This document shows, in pieces, positions 28,700-37,499 of a DNA stretch of 64,000 bases (position 1 is the first letter of the stretch; the number at the start of each line of letters is the position of its first letter). The notes under the pieces are model-generated. The model did not search any database. It saw nothing but the letters and a program-made list of their open reading frames with translations, and was not told the origin of the DNA. The DNA is from Caldithrix abyssi DSM 13497 (GTDB lineage: Bacteria > Calditrichota > Calditrichia > Calditrichales > Calditrichaceae): the NCBI RefSeq assembly GCF_001886815.1, contig NZ_CP018099.1, positions 3,594,501 to 3,658,500 on the forward strand, read 5' to 3'. The translations under genes were made by a program, and so were the position numbers.

Positions 28700-30760
28700 T
28701 TAAATCAAACCGTCAATGATGAGATTGTCGAGCAAAATACTTCCGGCCTTTTCAGGCAAAAGCAATCCGATTTGCTTCAATGCCCGATTTAACGGAAGTT
28801 TTGTTTTATTCTGCATTTCGCCATTTATCAAAAGAACTATTTCATCATTAAGGGCAATGACCTCGACGATTAAAATATTTTTGTTTTTGAATTGAGAAAA
28901 AGACATAGGATATTCTTTCCATTTAAAGGTCTTCTTATTCTGCAAAAGGGCAATCGATAATTTATGATTGATCATATCTAAAAGTGAGGTGTACAAAAAA
29001 TCATCTTCGTATTTTACGGAAAGGCCCAGATTCTCATTTCGAGATGCGGGAAAGTCCCGGGCAAGATCTAATCGGGCAATAATTCCCGAGGTTGCGCCAT
29101 TTAAGTCAACCGGAAAATAATAGGCCATTGCACCTTTTGATTGCTTTTTATTGATGATTAAGCGGTCGTTTTCGATTGCTACCGTCATCATATCTGTATT
29201 TAATTCGGTGAAAGTTTTATAGTCAGATTCCGCGCCGGAAAAGGTCTGTTCCAGTAACGTATTAGAAATTAATAGATTATTTTTTTTCAAATATTTGATA
29301 GCGTTTGGTGAAAACTTTATTTCATCTTTTAAAGGGGCGGCGGCATTGTAACTCGCAACGAGGGTAACTTCATCCCCATTTTTACAGAGCGTTTTTGCCG
29401 GGGGAACGGTTTTTAACACGGCGCCCATTGCATTCGACCGGTTTTTAACTTTCTTCAAATTAACTTTTAGGCCCTGTTTTTTCAGGTAGTTAATTGCCGC
29501 AAACACGTCCGCGCCAATCAGATCAGGCAAATATAAGTATTTGGGCCCTTTGCTCACCCACAAACGGACAGCGGATTTCGAATGGTCGGTAAATTCCAGA
29601 TTAAATACCTGATCGTGCGGAATATTCTCTCTGTAAACATATTCGGTTATTACTTCATGGCCCTTATTTATTAGCTCCTGCTGCACCTGTTCTACAGGCT
29701 CGCCAATATATTTATCCAGCGATGTTCTGCTGTTAAATTGCCAGAATATGACGCCTGCCAGCAAAAAGACCGCCACTACCACGCCCAGAACCAGGGGCAG
29801 CCAGTTAGATTGACGATTATCTATATTGCTTCTGGATTTAGTGGGCTTCTTTTTCGGGCGCTCGCTTACGACCGGAGTTTTTTTCTGCACAGTCACACGA
29901 CTATTTTTCGTTGGTTGCTGCGCCTGCGTAAAATGGGCAAAAATCAAATTTGAAAACTGAGAACAGGTCTGAAATCTCTTTTCCGGATCTTTATCGGTCG
30001 CTTTATTAATGACATCAACCAGCCAGTTGGGAATATCCTTATTAAAAGTCCTCGGATCAATGATGGGTTCTTTAACGATTTCTTCCATCAATTTAATAGG
30101 ATTGTCAGTGGGATGGTACGGCAATTTTCCTGTGGCTAATTGGTAGAGCAACACGCCCAGGCTGTAAATATCGGAACGATGATCAACGCCGGCCGCGTTC
30201 TGGATTTGTTCCGGACTCATAAAATAGGGCGAACCTAACTGGGCGCCCGTTCGCGTATGCCCCTCTTGATCCAGCGCCTTGGCAATTCCAAAATCACTTA
30301 TTTTGGCCACTTCATATCCATGAAAATAACCGGAATATTCCGAAAGAAGGATATTCATTGGCTTGATATCGCGATGAATCACTCCCTTTTGATGGGCATA
30401 ATCCATACCGGCAAGAATTTGTGTAAAAACAGGAACAATTTCTTCAAGCTTCAGGCCATGGCCCCTCTGCTTAATCACCTCGCTAAGAGCCGGCCCGGGA
30501 ATATATTCCAGAAGAATAAAATACTTGTTATCAACCCGTTCCACATTGTAACAGCGCACAATATTGGGATGGTTTAAGTCCAGTTGCAGACGCGCTTCTT
30601 GCAAAAAACGTTTACGTATATGTGGATCTTCCGCGTAATGGTCGTAAAGCAGTTTCATAGCCATTTTCATACCAGTAAGCTCATCCCGCACCAGGTAAAC
30701 CGTGGCCATACCGCCAGAGCCAAGTGTTTTGATTTTCTGGTATTTTCCGATTCTCTCCAT
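28700..30760 (-). CDS. Membrane Ser/Thr protein kinase with PASTA domains and C-terminal beta-rich domain
   Basis: A 686-residue Hanks-type kinase. The catalytic domain (about 6-275) is intact: glycine loop 'GSGGMATVY' at 14-22, Lys36, 'HRDIKPMN' at 129-136, 'DFG' at 156-158 and 'SPE' at 182-184. A basic linker and one membrane helix (about 320-341) follow, then two PASTA-like repeats outside (about 348-480; 'YIGEPVEQVQQELINKGHEV', 'LPDLIGADVFAAINYLKKQG'). The last 200 residues form a beta-rich domain ending 'AGSILLDNLIIDGL', reminiscent of concanavalin-type sugar-binding folds. An external sensor signalling to a cytoplasmic kinase is likely. A GTG two codons upstream is an alternative start. 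Last gene of the 21-gene run. Confidence 0.9.
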   Translation of the reverse strand: MERIGKYQKIKTLGSGGMATVYLVRDELTGMKMAMKLLYDHYAEDPHIRKRFLQEARLQLDLNHPNIVRCYNVERVDNKYFILLEYIPGPALSEVIKQRGHGLKLEEIVPVFTQILAGMDYAHQKGVIHRDIKPMNILLSEYSGYFHGYEVAKISDFGIAKALDQEGHTRTGAQLGSPYFMSPEQIQNAAGVDHRSDIYSLGVLLYQLATGKLPYHPTDNPIKLMEEIVKEPIIDPRTFNKDIPNWLVDVINKATDKDPEKRFQTCSQFSNLIFAHFTQAQQPTKNSRVTVQKKTPVVSERPKKKPTKSRSNIDNRQSNWLPLVLGVVVAVFLLAGVIFWQFNSRTSLDKYIGEPVEQVQQELINKGHEVITEYVYRENIPHDQVFNLEFTDHSKSAVRLWVSKGPKYLYLPDLIGADVFAAINYLKKQGLKVNLKKVKNRSNAMGAVLKTVPPAKTLCKNGDEVTLVASYNAAAPLKDEIKFSPNAIKYLKKNNLLISNTLLEQTFSGAESDYKTFTELNTDMMTVAIENDRLIINKKQSKGAMAYYFPVDLNGATSGIIARLDLARDFPASRNENLGLSVKYEDDFLYTSLLDMINHKLSIALLQNKKTFKWKEYPMSFSQFKNKNILIVEVIALNDEIVLLINGEMQNKTKLPLNRALKQIGLLLPEKAGSILLDNLIIDGLI

Positions 30761-30785
30761 TTTCACCCTTTCACCTTCTTGTGAT

Positions 30786-31730
30786 TCAATTCTGCATAAG
30801 CATTAAAAGTAAAATTAACAGAAAACTAATGGTCAGATAATTGGCCAAAACCAACAGACAACCGGGGTTTTGCGCTTTTTTCAACTTATTTAAGCGAATT
30901 TCATCCAGCCTTTGCAAAATTTCGTTACAGGTTTTAAAACGTTGTTCTGGCTCCCTGGCCATCATTTTGATAATGATTTTTTGTAACCATACCGGCACAT
31001 TCCGGTTTTGACTGGCAATAGGGATAATATTGTTGGTCATTATTGCATTTACCAGTTCAGTAATAGAATTGTTCTTCTGGGGATAGGGAGTTTTTGCCGT
31101 GCACACATAATAGAATGTTGCTCCCAGGCTGTAAATATCGGAACGGTGATCCACATTCGCCGGATTTTGAATTTGTTCCGGACTCATGAACGAATAGGTA
31201 CCCAGGCGAACATCGCTACGCGTTAAATCGCTTACGCCCAGCGCTTTGGCAATTCCCAGGTCTCCCAGCTTGACCACACTATGTTCACTGAATCCCATTC
31301 CCGAATCGTACACAAAAATATTATGCGGTTTAATATCGCGGTGCACGATGCCTTTTTCATGCAAATACTGAAGCGCATTTAAAATCTGTTTAAAATATGC
31401 CAGCATTAAATTCAATGACAGTGGCTCCCCGATTTGTTCAATTAATTGCGCTAAATTGAGCCCCGGCACATACTCCAACAGTAAATAGATTTTATTATCC
31501 TCTTCAAAAACGTCGTAACAACGGATGATGTTGGGATGTTTTAGCGCAAGTAATATACCTGCTTCGGTTAAAAATCTCTTTTTGATTCTTGGATTTGCGG
31601 CATATTTCGGCAACAGGGTTTTTAAAGCGAACGGTTTACCAAGCTTTTTATGCATTGCCAGATAAACCGAAGCGATGCCGCCTTCTCCCAACTTTTTGGT
31701 TATAATTAAATCCTTAAGCTTAACGTCCAC
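30786..31730 (-). CDS. Ser/Thr protein kinase with C-terminal membrane anchor
   Basis: A 314-residue kinase. Catalytic features: 'GEGGIASVY' at 15-23, Lys37, 'HRDIKPHN' at 130-137. The usual DFG is DLG at 157-159 ('LGDLGIAK'); the metal-binding Asp is kept, so activity is still expected. The domain is followed by a short linker and a terminal hydrophobic segment (about 290-312) that would anchor it, with no extracellular sensor. Its start overlaps the end of the FHA-like gene by 11 bp. It is similar to the PASTA kinase next to it, probably an ancient duplication with loss or gain of the sensor. Confidence 0.9.
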   Translation of the reverse strand: MDVKLKDLIITKKLGEGGIASVYLAMHKKLGKPFALKTLLPKYAANPRIKKRFLTEAGILLALKHPNIIRCYDVFEEDNKIYLLLEYVPGLNLAQLIEQIGEPLSLNLMLAYFKQILNALQYLHEKGIVHRDIKPHNIFVYDSGMGFSEHSVVKLGDLGIAKALGVSDLTRSDVRLGTYSFMSPEQIQNPANVDHRSDIYSLGATFYYVCTAKTPYPQKNNSITELVNAIMTNNIIPIASQNRNVPVWLQKIIIKMMAREPEQRFKTCNEILQRLDEIRLNKLKKAQNPGCLLVLANYLTISFLLILLLMLMQN

Positions 31731-33177
31731 GATGCTTTTCGAGCTTAATCAATAAAGATTCGATTTCTTCTGTATCCTGAACAAAAGGTTCAAATTTAGA
31801 TTGTATTTGATTGATATTATTAACCGCGTTTTGATAACTGATGGACACATCGTTAACCAAAAGTACAACGCCAGATAACGCTTCGATACCGCTCAATTTA
31901 TTGGCGTTCGTTTTTAACCAATCCATAGTTTCAGAAAAAGAATCCGCTATTTTTAAAAGCTTTTGGCTTTCAACATCTAAAAGACGATAGGCCGATAAAA
32001 ATTGATTGGCGGTTATTTTAAGATGTTGTGCATTAGATGAGAGAGGACTTTCTCTGAACTGATCGGCGGCCCGTTGATAGGCGATGAATGAATCATAGGT
32101 CCTGTTTAAATGGGTGTTGTACAAAAAAAGCGTGTTTAAATCTTGTTTAAAATGTTTAAGAGATTCTTTGGTCTTTGAGGGGATTACAACACTCAGTATT
32201 TTGAAACCCGATTGTTGTTCTAAATCATTTAAATTCTGGATAATCGTTTGGTAGTATGGTTTCATATCCGACAGGACGCTTATATCGGCAACACAATCAG
32301 CCAATAATTCTTCTTTTTCTGCCATACTTTGCCGGGTAAATTCCTCAGACGATAACTTTTTTACGATTTGATCTCTAAGTTCCTGTGGATTGGGCCCTTG
32401 AATATAACGAATGCCAAACACAAAAAAGACTAAAAACAGCACAAATAAAGATGGAATCAGAATTTGATTTATTCGCTTTTCCTTTTTTAATTGAGTGTAT
32501 GAAAAGGTGGTGTCATAAAGTCTGCGCATGGCGCTTTTCTTTTTCGGCTTTGGCGCTCCCTGAGTCAAAGAAAAAATACAATGGATTCCATTAATGGAGA
32601 TTGTATCGCCTTCCGATATCTTTTCTTTCTTTAACGGCCTCCCGTTGAACAGAATACCGGGTTTATTGAATAAATTTCGGGCTACAAACTGGCCTTTTTC
32701 AATCGCAACCTTTACCAGTCGGTTTTCGTCATGCAGGTCTGGCGACCAATACATATCCCGCTTTTGTTCATCAAAACAAAAGTAACCGGGCAATGTTTTA
32801 ACGCGTTCTGTTTGTCCGGTGTGAGAAAAAGTTAACATGATTTCCCATACAGGTTCCGTTTGCTCTTTTTTTTCCGGCCCCGGCGCTTGTTGAAAAGACA
32901 ATAAATAACTGCCCAATAATATCTGATCGCCGGCCTTTACAAACTCCGTCGCCTTTAAGATGTTGCCGTTTAAAATAGCCGGCGTCTTTCCTGCCGGCGT
33001 AATAATCAACTTTGGCCCTTTTACCTCGACAACGAGATTGATTTCATCAACATCTTCGCCGGGCAGTCTTAGATCCGTTGCTTTTCCGGAACCAATGGTC
33101 AGCCGTTTTTGATCGATCTGATAGCGGATCAGTACTTCCCGCTTTGCATTGCGAACGGTGATGGTCCAATGTTTCAT
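31720..33177 (-). CDS. Membrane protein with two divergent FHA-like domains
   Basis: A 485-residue protein. Residues about 1-95 and 105-205 each have the FHA strand pattern ('LTIGSGKATDLRLPG ... PAILNGNILKA ... GDQILLGSYLLSF'; 'NKPGILFNGRPLKKEKISEGDTISINGIHCIF'). Neither carries the canonical Arg-Ser-x-x-His phosphothreonine-binding residues, so binding may be lost or altered. A membrane helix lies at about 238-259 ('ILIPSLFVLFLVFFVFGIRYI'), and the C-terminal ~220 residues are helical, probably periplasmic. It overlaps the downstream kinase gene. Assignment as FHA rests on fold pattern and on neighbours. Confidence 0.7.
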   Translation of the reverse strand: MKHWTITVRNAKREVLIRYQIDQKRLTIGSGKATDLRLPGEDVDEINLVVEVKGPKLIITPAGKTPAILNGNILKATEFVKAGDQILLGSYLLSFQQAPGPEKKEQTEPVWEIMLTFSHTGQTERVKTLPGYFCFDEQKRDMYWSPDLHDENRLVKVAIEKGQFVARNLFNKPGILFNGRPLKKEKISEGDTISINGIHCIFSLTQGAPKPKKKSAMRRLYDTTFSYTQLKKEKRINQILIPSLFVLFLVFFVFGIRYIQGPNPQELRDQIVKKLSSEEFTRQSMAEKEELLADCVADISVLSDMKPYYQTIIQNLNDLEQQSGFKILSVVIPSKTKESLKHFKQDLNTLFLYNTHLNRTYDSFIAYQRAADQFRESPLSSNAQHLKITANQFLSAYRLLDVESQKLLKIADSFSETMDWLKTNANKLSGIEALSGVVLLVNDVSISYQNAVNNINQIQSKFEPFVQDTEEIESLLIKLEKHRGR

Positions 33178-33189
33178 TTTTCTAACTTT

Positions 33190-34494
33190 CTATTTTTGTT
33201 CAGTTTGTTTTACCTGTTTTTCAACGCTGGTATCCGGCTGTGCGCTTGTGGAATCCTCGCCAAAAAGTTTATCGAAACCAAGATCCTGAAGAAACTTAAT
33301 TTTACTCGCCTCATCCGTCAAAGAATCGCCGGGCGTTCCTGCAGATACCATTAATTTAAAACGGCCATCGCTTTTTTGGATGGCGATGGGTTCATTTTTG
33401 GGATAATAAAGGGTGTGTATTTTTATGGTATCCAGCTTGATCCGAATGGAATGCAGAAAGGCTTCTCTTTCTTTACGGGATGGCGGGAGAAACAGCAAAG
33501 AATGGAACTCACCGATATTCAGGATTTTTTCTTTGTTCTTCTCTGATCCTCTGTCATTCAATATTTTATTTGAATTATCATTAGTCATAATCGGCGATAT
33601 AACGGTTTTCGATTTGGAAACGACTCTTTTAATTAGTGATTTTTGATATAATGTAAAAAATAAGCCAGTAACTATTAACACAGACAGAGCGGACAAAATT
33701 ACAACCCATTTCTTTTTATTTTTCTTGGGTTGCCCACTTAGATTTTTTCCTCTTATCGAGGCGGGATCTTTTATTTTTAGTAACTGGATGGTGATATTAT
33801 CACGCCCGCCGTTTTTATTTGCCTCCCGGATTAATTTTTGTGCGGTTTTATCCAGGTTGGATGTGCTATTCAGAATTTGTGCGATTTTTTCATCGCTCAC
33901 CATATCTGTCAACCCGTCCGAACAGAGTAAAAAGATATCGCCTTCTTTTACGGGCACAGGCGAAGAAGCAATTTCCGGCTCAGAGTTCAGATATCCGATG
34001 CACCTGGAAATCCGATTTTTATACTGATGGTTTGTAGCCTGCGAGTTACTCAACACACCGCGTTTTACTAATTCGCTAACATAGGTATGATCATTGGTTA
34101 GCTGGATTAATTTTTTATCGCGAAACAAATATAAACGGCTATCGCCCACATGGGCATAGAAAATTTCTTTACCATTAAAAAGAACGGCAACCAGGGTGGT
34201 ACCCATTTCTGCCAGATGTTGTTTTTGCGCCGAACGTTTACGAATCACTTCGTTGGCAAATTTTACAGAATTTACAAAGAATGAAATGGGTTCATTGAAT
34301 TTCTTTTTAAAATATTCTCCGATGGCCTTTACTGCCAACTGGCTGGCAATCTCGCCCCCTTCTACGCCGCCCATTCCATCGCACAAAACCAGCAGCAACC
34401 ACCCTTCATTCTGGAATGCGGCATAATAGTCTTCATTATTCTGACGTCTTTTCCCCACATCTGATATATTAAACAATTCGTAGTTTTTGACCAT
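33190..34494 (-). CDS. PP2C-family Ser/Thr phosphatase, membrane anchored
   Basis: A 434-residue protein. The PP2C catalytic domain (about 1-242) has all metal ligands: Asp22 in 'NNEDYY', Asp39-Gly40 in 'LCDGMGG', 'AHVGDSRLYLFR', Asp193 in 'CSDGLTD' and Asp232 in 'GGRDNIT'. A membrane helix follows at about 262-283, then a ~150-residue C-terminal region of unknown fold outside. It is the expected antagonist of the two kinases encoded downstream, as in PknB/PstP and in the PpkA/PppA pair of type VI secretion. It lies 24 bp after the VWA-FHA gene and 12 bp before the FHA-like gene. Confidence 0.92.
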   Translation of the reverse strand: MVKNYELFNISDVGKRRQNNEDYYAAFQNEGWLLLVLCDGMGGVEGGEIASQLAVKAIGEYFKKKFNEPISFFVNSVKFANEVIRKRSAQKQHLAEMGTTLVAVLFNGKEIFYAHVGDSRLYLFRDKKLIQLTNDHTYVSELVKRGVLSNSQATNHQYKNRISRCIGYLNSEPEIASSPVPVKEGDIFLLCSDGLTDMVSDEKIAQILNSTSNLDKTAQKLIREANKNGGRDNITIQLLKIKDPASIRGKNLSGQPKKNKKKWVVILSALSVLIVTGLFFTLYQKSLIKRVVSKSKTVISPIMTNDNSNKILNDRGSEKNKEKILNIGEFHSLLFLPPSRKEREAFLHSIRIKLDTIKIHTLYYPKNEPIAIQKSDGRFKLMVSAGTPGDSLTDEASKIKFLQDLGFDKLFGEDSTSAQPDTSVEKQVKQTEQK

Positions 34495-34518
34495 GGTAAA
34501 TATCCCTATTTACTTTTA

Positions 34519-35973
34519 TTAGTACCGTATTAACTCCACCTGATAACCAACCGGCCCAAAAGACAAAACGTCGCCATCGTTCAAAACGGCTTGTTTTACT
34601 TTTTTCCCATTTAGCCAAACGCCATTGGTGCTCCCCAAATCCGTGATTACGATTTGCCCATCCTGATAATCGATTAGTGCGTGCTCCCTTGAGACCTTTG
34701 GATTATTGATTTGAATCTGGCAGGAAGGTGATTTGCCAATTTTAGTCGGATAATTTTCAATGACTATCGGATCATCATTTTTGCCTCGTAAAACGCAAAC
34801 GGTGGGTAATCCTTTTTCTAAAACTAAAGTGCGATTAAGCTTATCCGCTTCAGCGCTTTCTTTTTCCCTCTCTTTATTATTTAACAGTTGGCCGACGTAA
34901 TCCAGATTCTTGCGAAATTTTTTCAATTCCCTTTCATACCAGTTTTCCTTCTCTCTGGCCTCACGTTCCACCGCTTCAACATCCTGCTTTTTGCGAAGAT
35001 AAATTCCGATTGTAAGCCCCATGCTGCTTAAAACAATAAGCAAAATCGCAACCATACTCCACGTCGAAAATCTCTCAGGCGTGGCGATTACTCTTTCGCT
35101 TATGGTCCTCAAGGTATCATTAGCGGTATGAATTTCTATGGCCAGGGGACCGTTTAAGCCCCCTGGCTCTGCTTTTAAATTGTATTGAACAACATAAAAA
35201 GCCATGATGTTGTTTTTAATCTGTTGATACGCTTTGAGGATATCCTGTCTTTTTTGGGGATGCTGGTAGGCGCCGGCTGTAAAATCCGATATTTTTTCCA
35301 GATTCTTCAGATAGATAGGATTCACTCTGGTATATCCGACGGAAAATACCTTAACCTGTTTATTGATGGCCTCTTCAATACAATCATCCAGCGTATAGGC
35401 CAGCGAACCATCATTTTTTCCATCCGAAAAAAGAATCAAAAAACGGAGTGGAGGGCTTTTGTATTGATCGAAAACATTGATCGCTTTGTAGATTCCGTAA
35501 TAGAGTTCAGTAAGGTTCTCTTTAGCCGTTAATTTTTGGACCTTGTTACGGATTAATTCATAATCCGTTGTAAAAGGTTGAAGCAGATAAAATTCGTTTC
35601 CAAAAGCGCAAAGCCCGATTCGAATTGGCGGTTTTAGCCTTTTGGTAAAATCTTTGATAGCCTGTTTTACTTCACCAATCGGGTTTTTATTCATACTCCC
35701 GCTAATATCAACACAAAAAAGAATATCTACGGGCTTTCCGGAATGGATATAAGGTTCAATAGAAAAGTCATCGATCTTTTCTTCGCCGATTTTGAGAGTC
35801 ACATCAGAAGGTCGAATGACAGGCAAGCGATTCTGCGTTTCCCCTTGCAGACGAATAACCAACTGATCGGTCGGATAGATGCCCGCAGGCTCTTGCACAA
35901 TTTGGAGGTTAAGCTCCCCACCCCAGAGGATTGAAAAAAACAATAAACTAAACGCCAGCAACAATAACTTCAT
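34519..35973 (-). CDS. VWA-domain protein with C-terminal FHA domain
   Basis: A 484-residue protein with a signal peptide (about 1-18), a beta-rich segment, and a von Willebrand A domain (about 82-260) with an intact MIDAS: Asp89, Ser91 and Ser93 in 'DISGS' and a downstream 'LFSDGKNDGS'. A membrane helix (about 308-328) leads to a cytoplasmic coiled coil and a C-terminal FHA domain (about 388-480) with the canonical 'KIGKSPSCQIQINNPKVSRE' then 'HALIDYQ' and 'LGSTNGVWLNG'. The topology places a metal-dependent adhesion domain in the periplasm and a phosphothreonine reader inside, a direct link between envelope and kinases. Confidence 0.92.
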   Translation of the reverse strand: MKLLLLAFSLLFFSILWGGELNLQIVQEPAGIYPTDQLVIRLQGETQNRLPVIRPSDVTLKIGEEKIDDFSIEPYIHSGKPVDILFCVDISGSMNKNPIGEVKQAIKDFTKRLKPPIRIGLCAFGNEFYLLQPFTTDYELIRNKVQKLTAKENLTELYYGIYKAINVFDQYKSPPLRFLILFSDGKNDGSLAYTLDDCIEEAINKQVKVFSVGYTRVNPIYLKNLEKISDFTAGAYQHPQKRQDILKAYQQIKNNIMAFYVVQYNLKAEPGGLNGPLAIEIHTANDTLRTISERVIATPERFSTWSMVAILLIVLSSMGLTIGIYLRKKQDVEAVEREAREKENWYERELKKFRKNLDYVGQLLNNKEREKESAEADKLNRTLVLEKGLPTVCVLRGKNDDPIVIENYPTKIGKSPSCQIQINNPKVSREHALIDYQDGQIVITDLGSTNGVWLNGKKVKQAVLNDGDVLSFGPVGYQVELIRY

Positions 35974-35990
35974 GATGTGCTTTACCTTTA

Positions 35991-36812
35991 CTAAATGTCT
36001 TCAAAATAATCCTTTTGCAAAAAATCTTGTGGTCGTTCATAACGCACAACGCGCGTTCTACTCAGAATATCATGAAAGGCGCGTTTTTCAGGATGAAAGC
36101 CACACATCACATGACCGATCAAAACCAGTGAAGACAAAATCTGAGCAAAAAACCTACCGGTTGCCCGGCCAAAGGTAACCGGATTTAAATCGTTATCGAC
36201 CAGAAATATCTGAAATAAACGCATCCCCACGGTTGCCTGATATCTTGAAGACCATTGTAATGCAAAATATAACCAGGCAAAAATTATCATAAGGAAAGAA
36301 ATGAACACCGTAAAACCACTGCCCGGTCTGAAACCACCCGGCCCATCCGCCAGGGCATTGGCGAGCAAAGCAAAGAAAAGTCCTATGAAAAGGACGCCCA
36401 GATTTACAATTAACATATCGAAAATTGAGGCTCCGAATCGTACCCAAAAGCCGCCATATTTGTAAACATAATCATTGGTATCCTGAACCGATACTGAAGG
36501 CGCCGGCGCTGAAACCGCCGATGGCGCGCTACTTCTTCTTCGTGTTTTTTCTTTAAACAGAGATAATACTTGATCCCAGGTCAGGGTATATTGATTACCC
36601 AGGATGATCTCATCTGTGGGGCCAATTCGTTGAGGCTTGTTCTGGGGAATGAGTTGACCGTTAATCGTTGTTCCGTTGCGGCTTCCAATATCCGTCAGGT
36701 AATAATTACCATCGCTTTGCAATTCAATAATACAATGGTGCGTTGATACTTTTGCAAAATCAGACGGAATAATTAAATCGTTGTCTTTTCCTCTGCCTAT
36801 ACGTTTTTTCAT
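35991..36812 (-). CDS. FHA-RDD membrane protein
   Basis: A 273-residue protein. The N-terminal FHA domain (about 3-68) has 'RIGRGKDNDLII', 'VSTHHCIIE' and 'DIGSRNGTTINGQ', with Arg, Ser and His at the phosphopeptide-binding places. A Ser/Pro/Ala linker precedes an RDD domain (about 118-265) with three to four membrane helices; 'GFWVRFGASIFDMLIVN' carries the Arg-Asp pair that names the family, and 'GMRLFQIFLVDNDLNP' follows. RDD proteins are integral membrane proteins of uncertain transport function. The ATG at 36812 has GGAAGGAG upstream and is preferred to a GTG one codon earlier. Confidence 0.9.
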   Translation of the reverse strand: MKKRIGRGKDNDLIIPSDFAKVSTHHCIIELQSDGNYYLTDIGSRNGTTINGQLIPQNKPQRIGPTDEIILGNQYTLTWDQVLSLFKEKTRRRSSAPSAVSAPAPSVSVQDTNDYVYKYGGFWVRFGASIFDMLIVNLGVLFIGLFFALLANALADGPGGFRPGSGFTVFISFLMIIFAWLYFALQWSSRYQATVGMRLFQIFLVDNDLNPVTFGRATGRFFAQILSSLVLIGHVMCGFHPEKRAFHDILSRTRVVRYERPQDFLQKDYFEDI

Positions 36813-36852
36813 CACACACTCCTTCCTAAATATTTAGAAATCAATCCTTGTT

Positions 36853-37470
36853 TTAATTTTCCTTTCCAGGCGCTTCGCCAATTATTTTGATTTTGAATAC
36901 CGTCTTACCCATTTTGATGATATCATTGTCTTTTAAAGTAGCGCGGTCAATAGATTCTTCTCCGTCGTTAATAAATGTACCGTTAACGCTTAACTTGTCT
37001 TCGATAAAAGTCTTATTGCCTCTGAAAAGAATGATCGCATGGTCGCCGCTCATCGCCATATCATTGATGACAATATCATTATTCGTATTACGCCCGATGC
37101 TATTTTTTCCAAGATAAAGCGGATAATGATCGCCATAGGGATTGTGGCTATAGGTGACGAGAAATCCTTCAATTCGTTTTTTCACGGTTGCGCGTTTTTG
37201 CGCAATAAGCGCACTCTCTTCGTCTTTTTCCAGAATTTTGTCGGGGACGGTCTGGTCTGGTATTGTTTCATCACTCATTATTCTTTTTTGAATCGGCGGA
37301 TCATCTTGAGGTAACGTGTCATAATCTGGCACGGTGCTCTCTAATGCGGCTGTCTCTTCGGAATCCAGATTGACCATATTTTCCTCTTCTTCTGCACTCT
37401 TACAAAACGGGCATTCACTAAATTTTGAATCATCATAAACATGCCCCATTCTACATTTGGTAAAAGCCAT
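36853..37470 (-). CDS. Zinc-ribbon-FHA protein
   Basis: A 205-residue soluble protein. Residues 6-24 form a putative zinc ribbon with three Cys and a His ('CRMGHVYDDSKFSECPFC'). An acidic Thr-rich linker with repeated 'DETIPDQTVPD'-like stretches (about 30-95) offers many kinase sites. The C-terminal FHA domain (about 105-198) has 'NSIGRNTNNDIVIND', 'MSGDHAIIL' and 'SVNGTFIND'. The layout (Thr-rich tail plus FHA) resembles GarA/Fha-type kinase substrates that switch by self-binding. It is the first gene of the signalling half of the run. Confidence 0.85.
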   Translation of the reverse strand: MAFTKCRMGHVYDDSKFSECPFCKSAEEEENMVNLDSEETAALESTVPDYDTLPQDDPPIQKRIMSDETIPDQTVPDKILEKDEESALIAQKRATVKKRIEGFLVTYSHNPYGDHYPLYLGKNSIGRNTNNDIVINDMAMSGDHAIILFRGNKTFIEDKLSVNGTFINDGEESIDRATLKDNDIIKMGKTVFKIKIIGEAPGKEN

Positions 37471-37499
37471 ATTTTTTTCCTCCTGATTATATAGTTGAC

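Noticed and set aside
28700-37470. Type VI secretion locus
   Set aside because: Kinase, phosphatase and FHA genes are present, but no TssB/C, Hcp, VgrG, ClpV or TssJLM gene is in the window.
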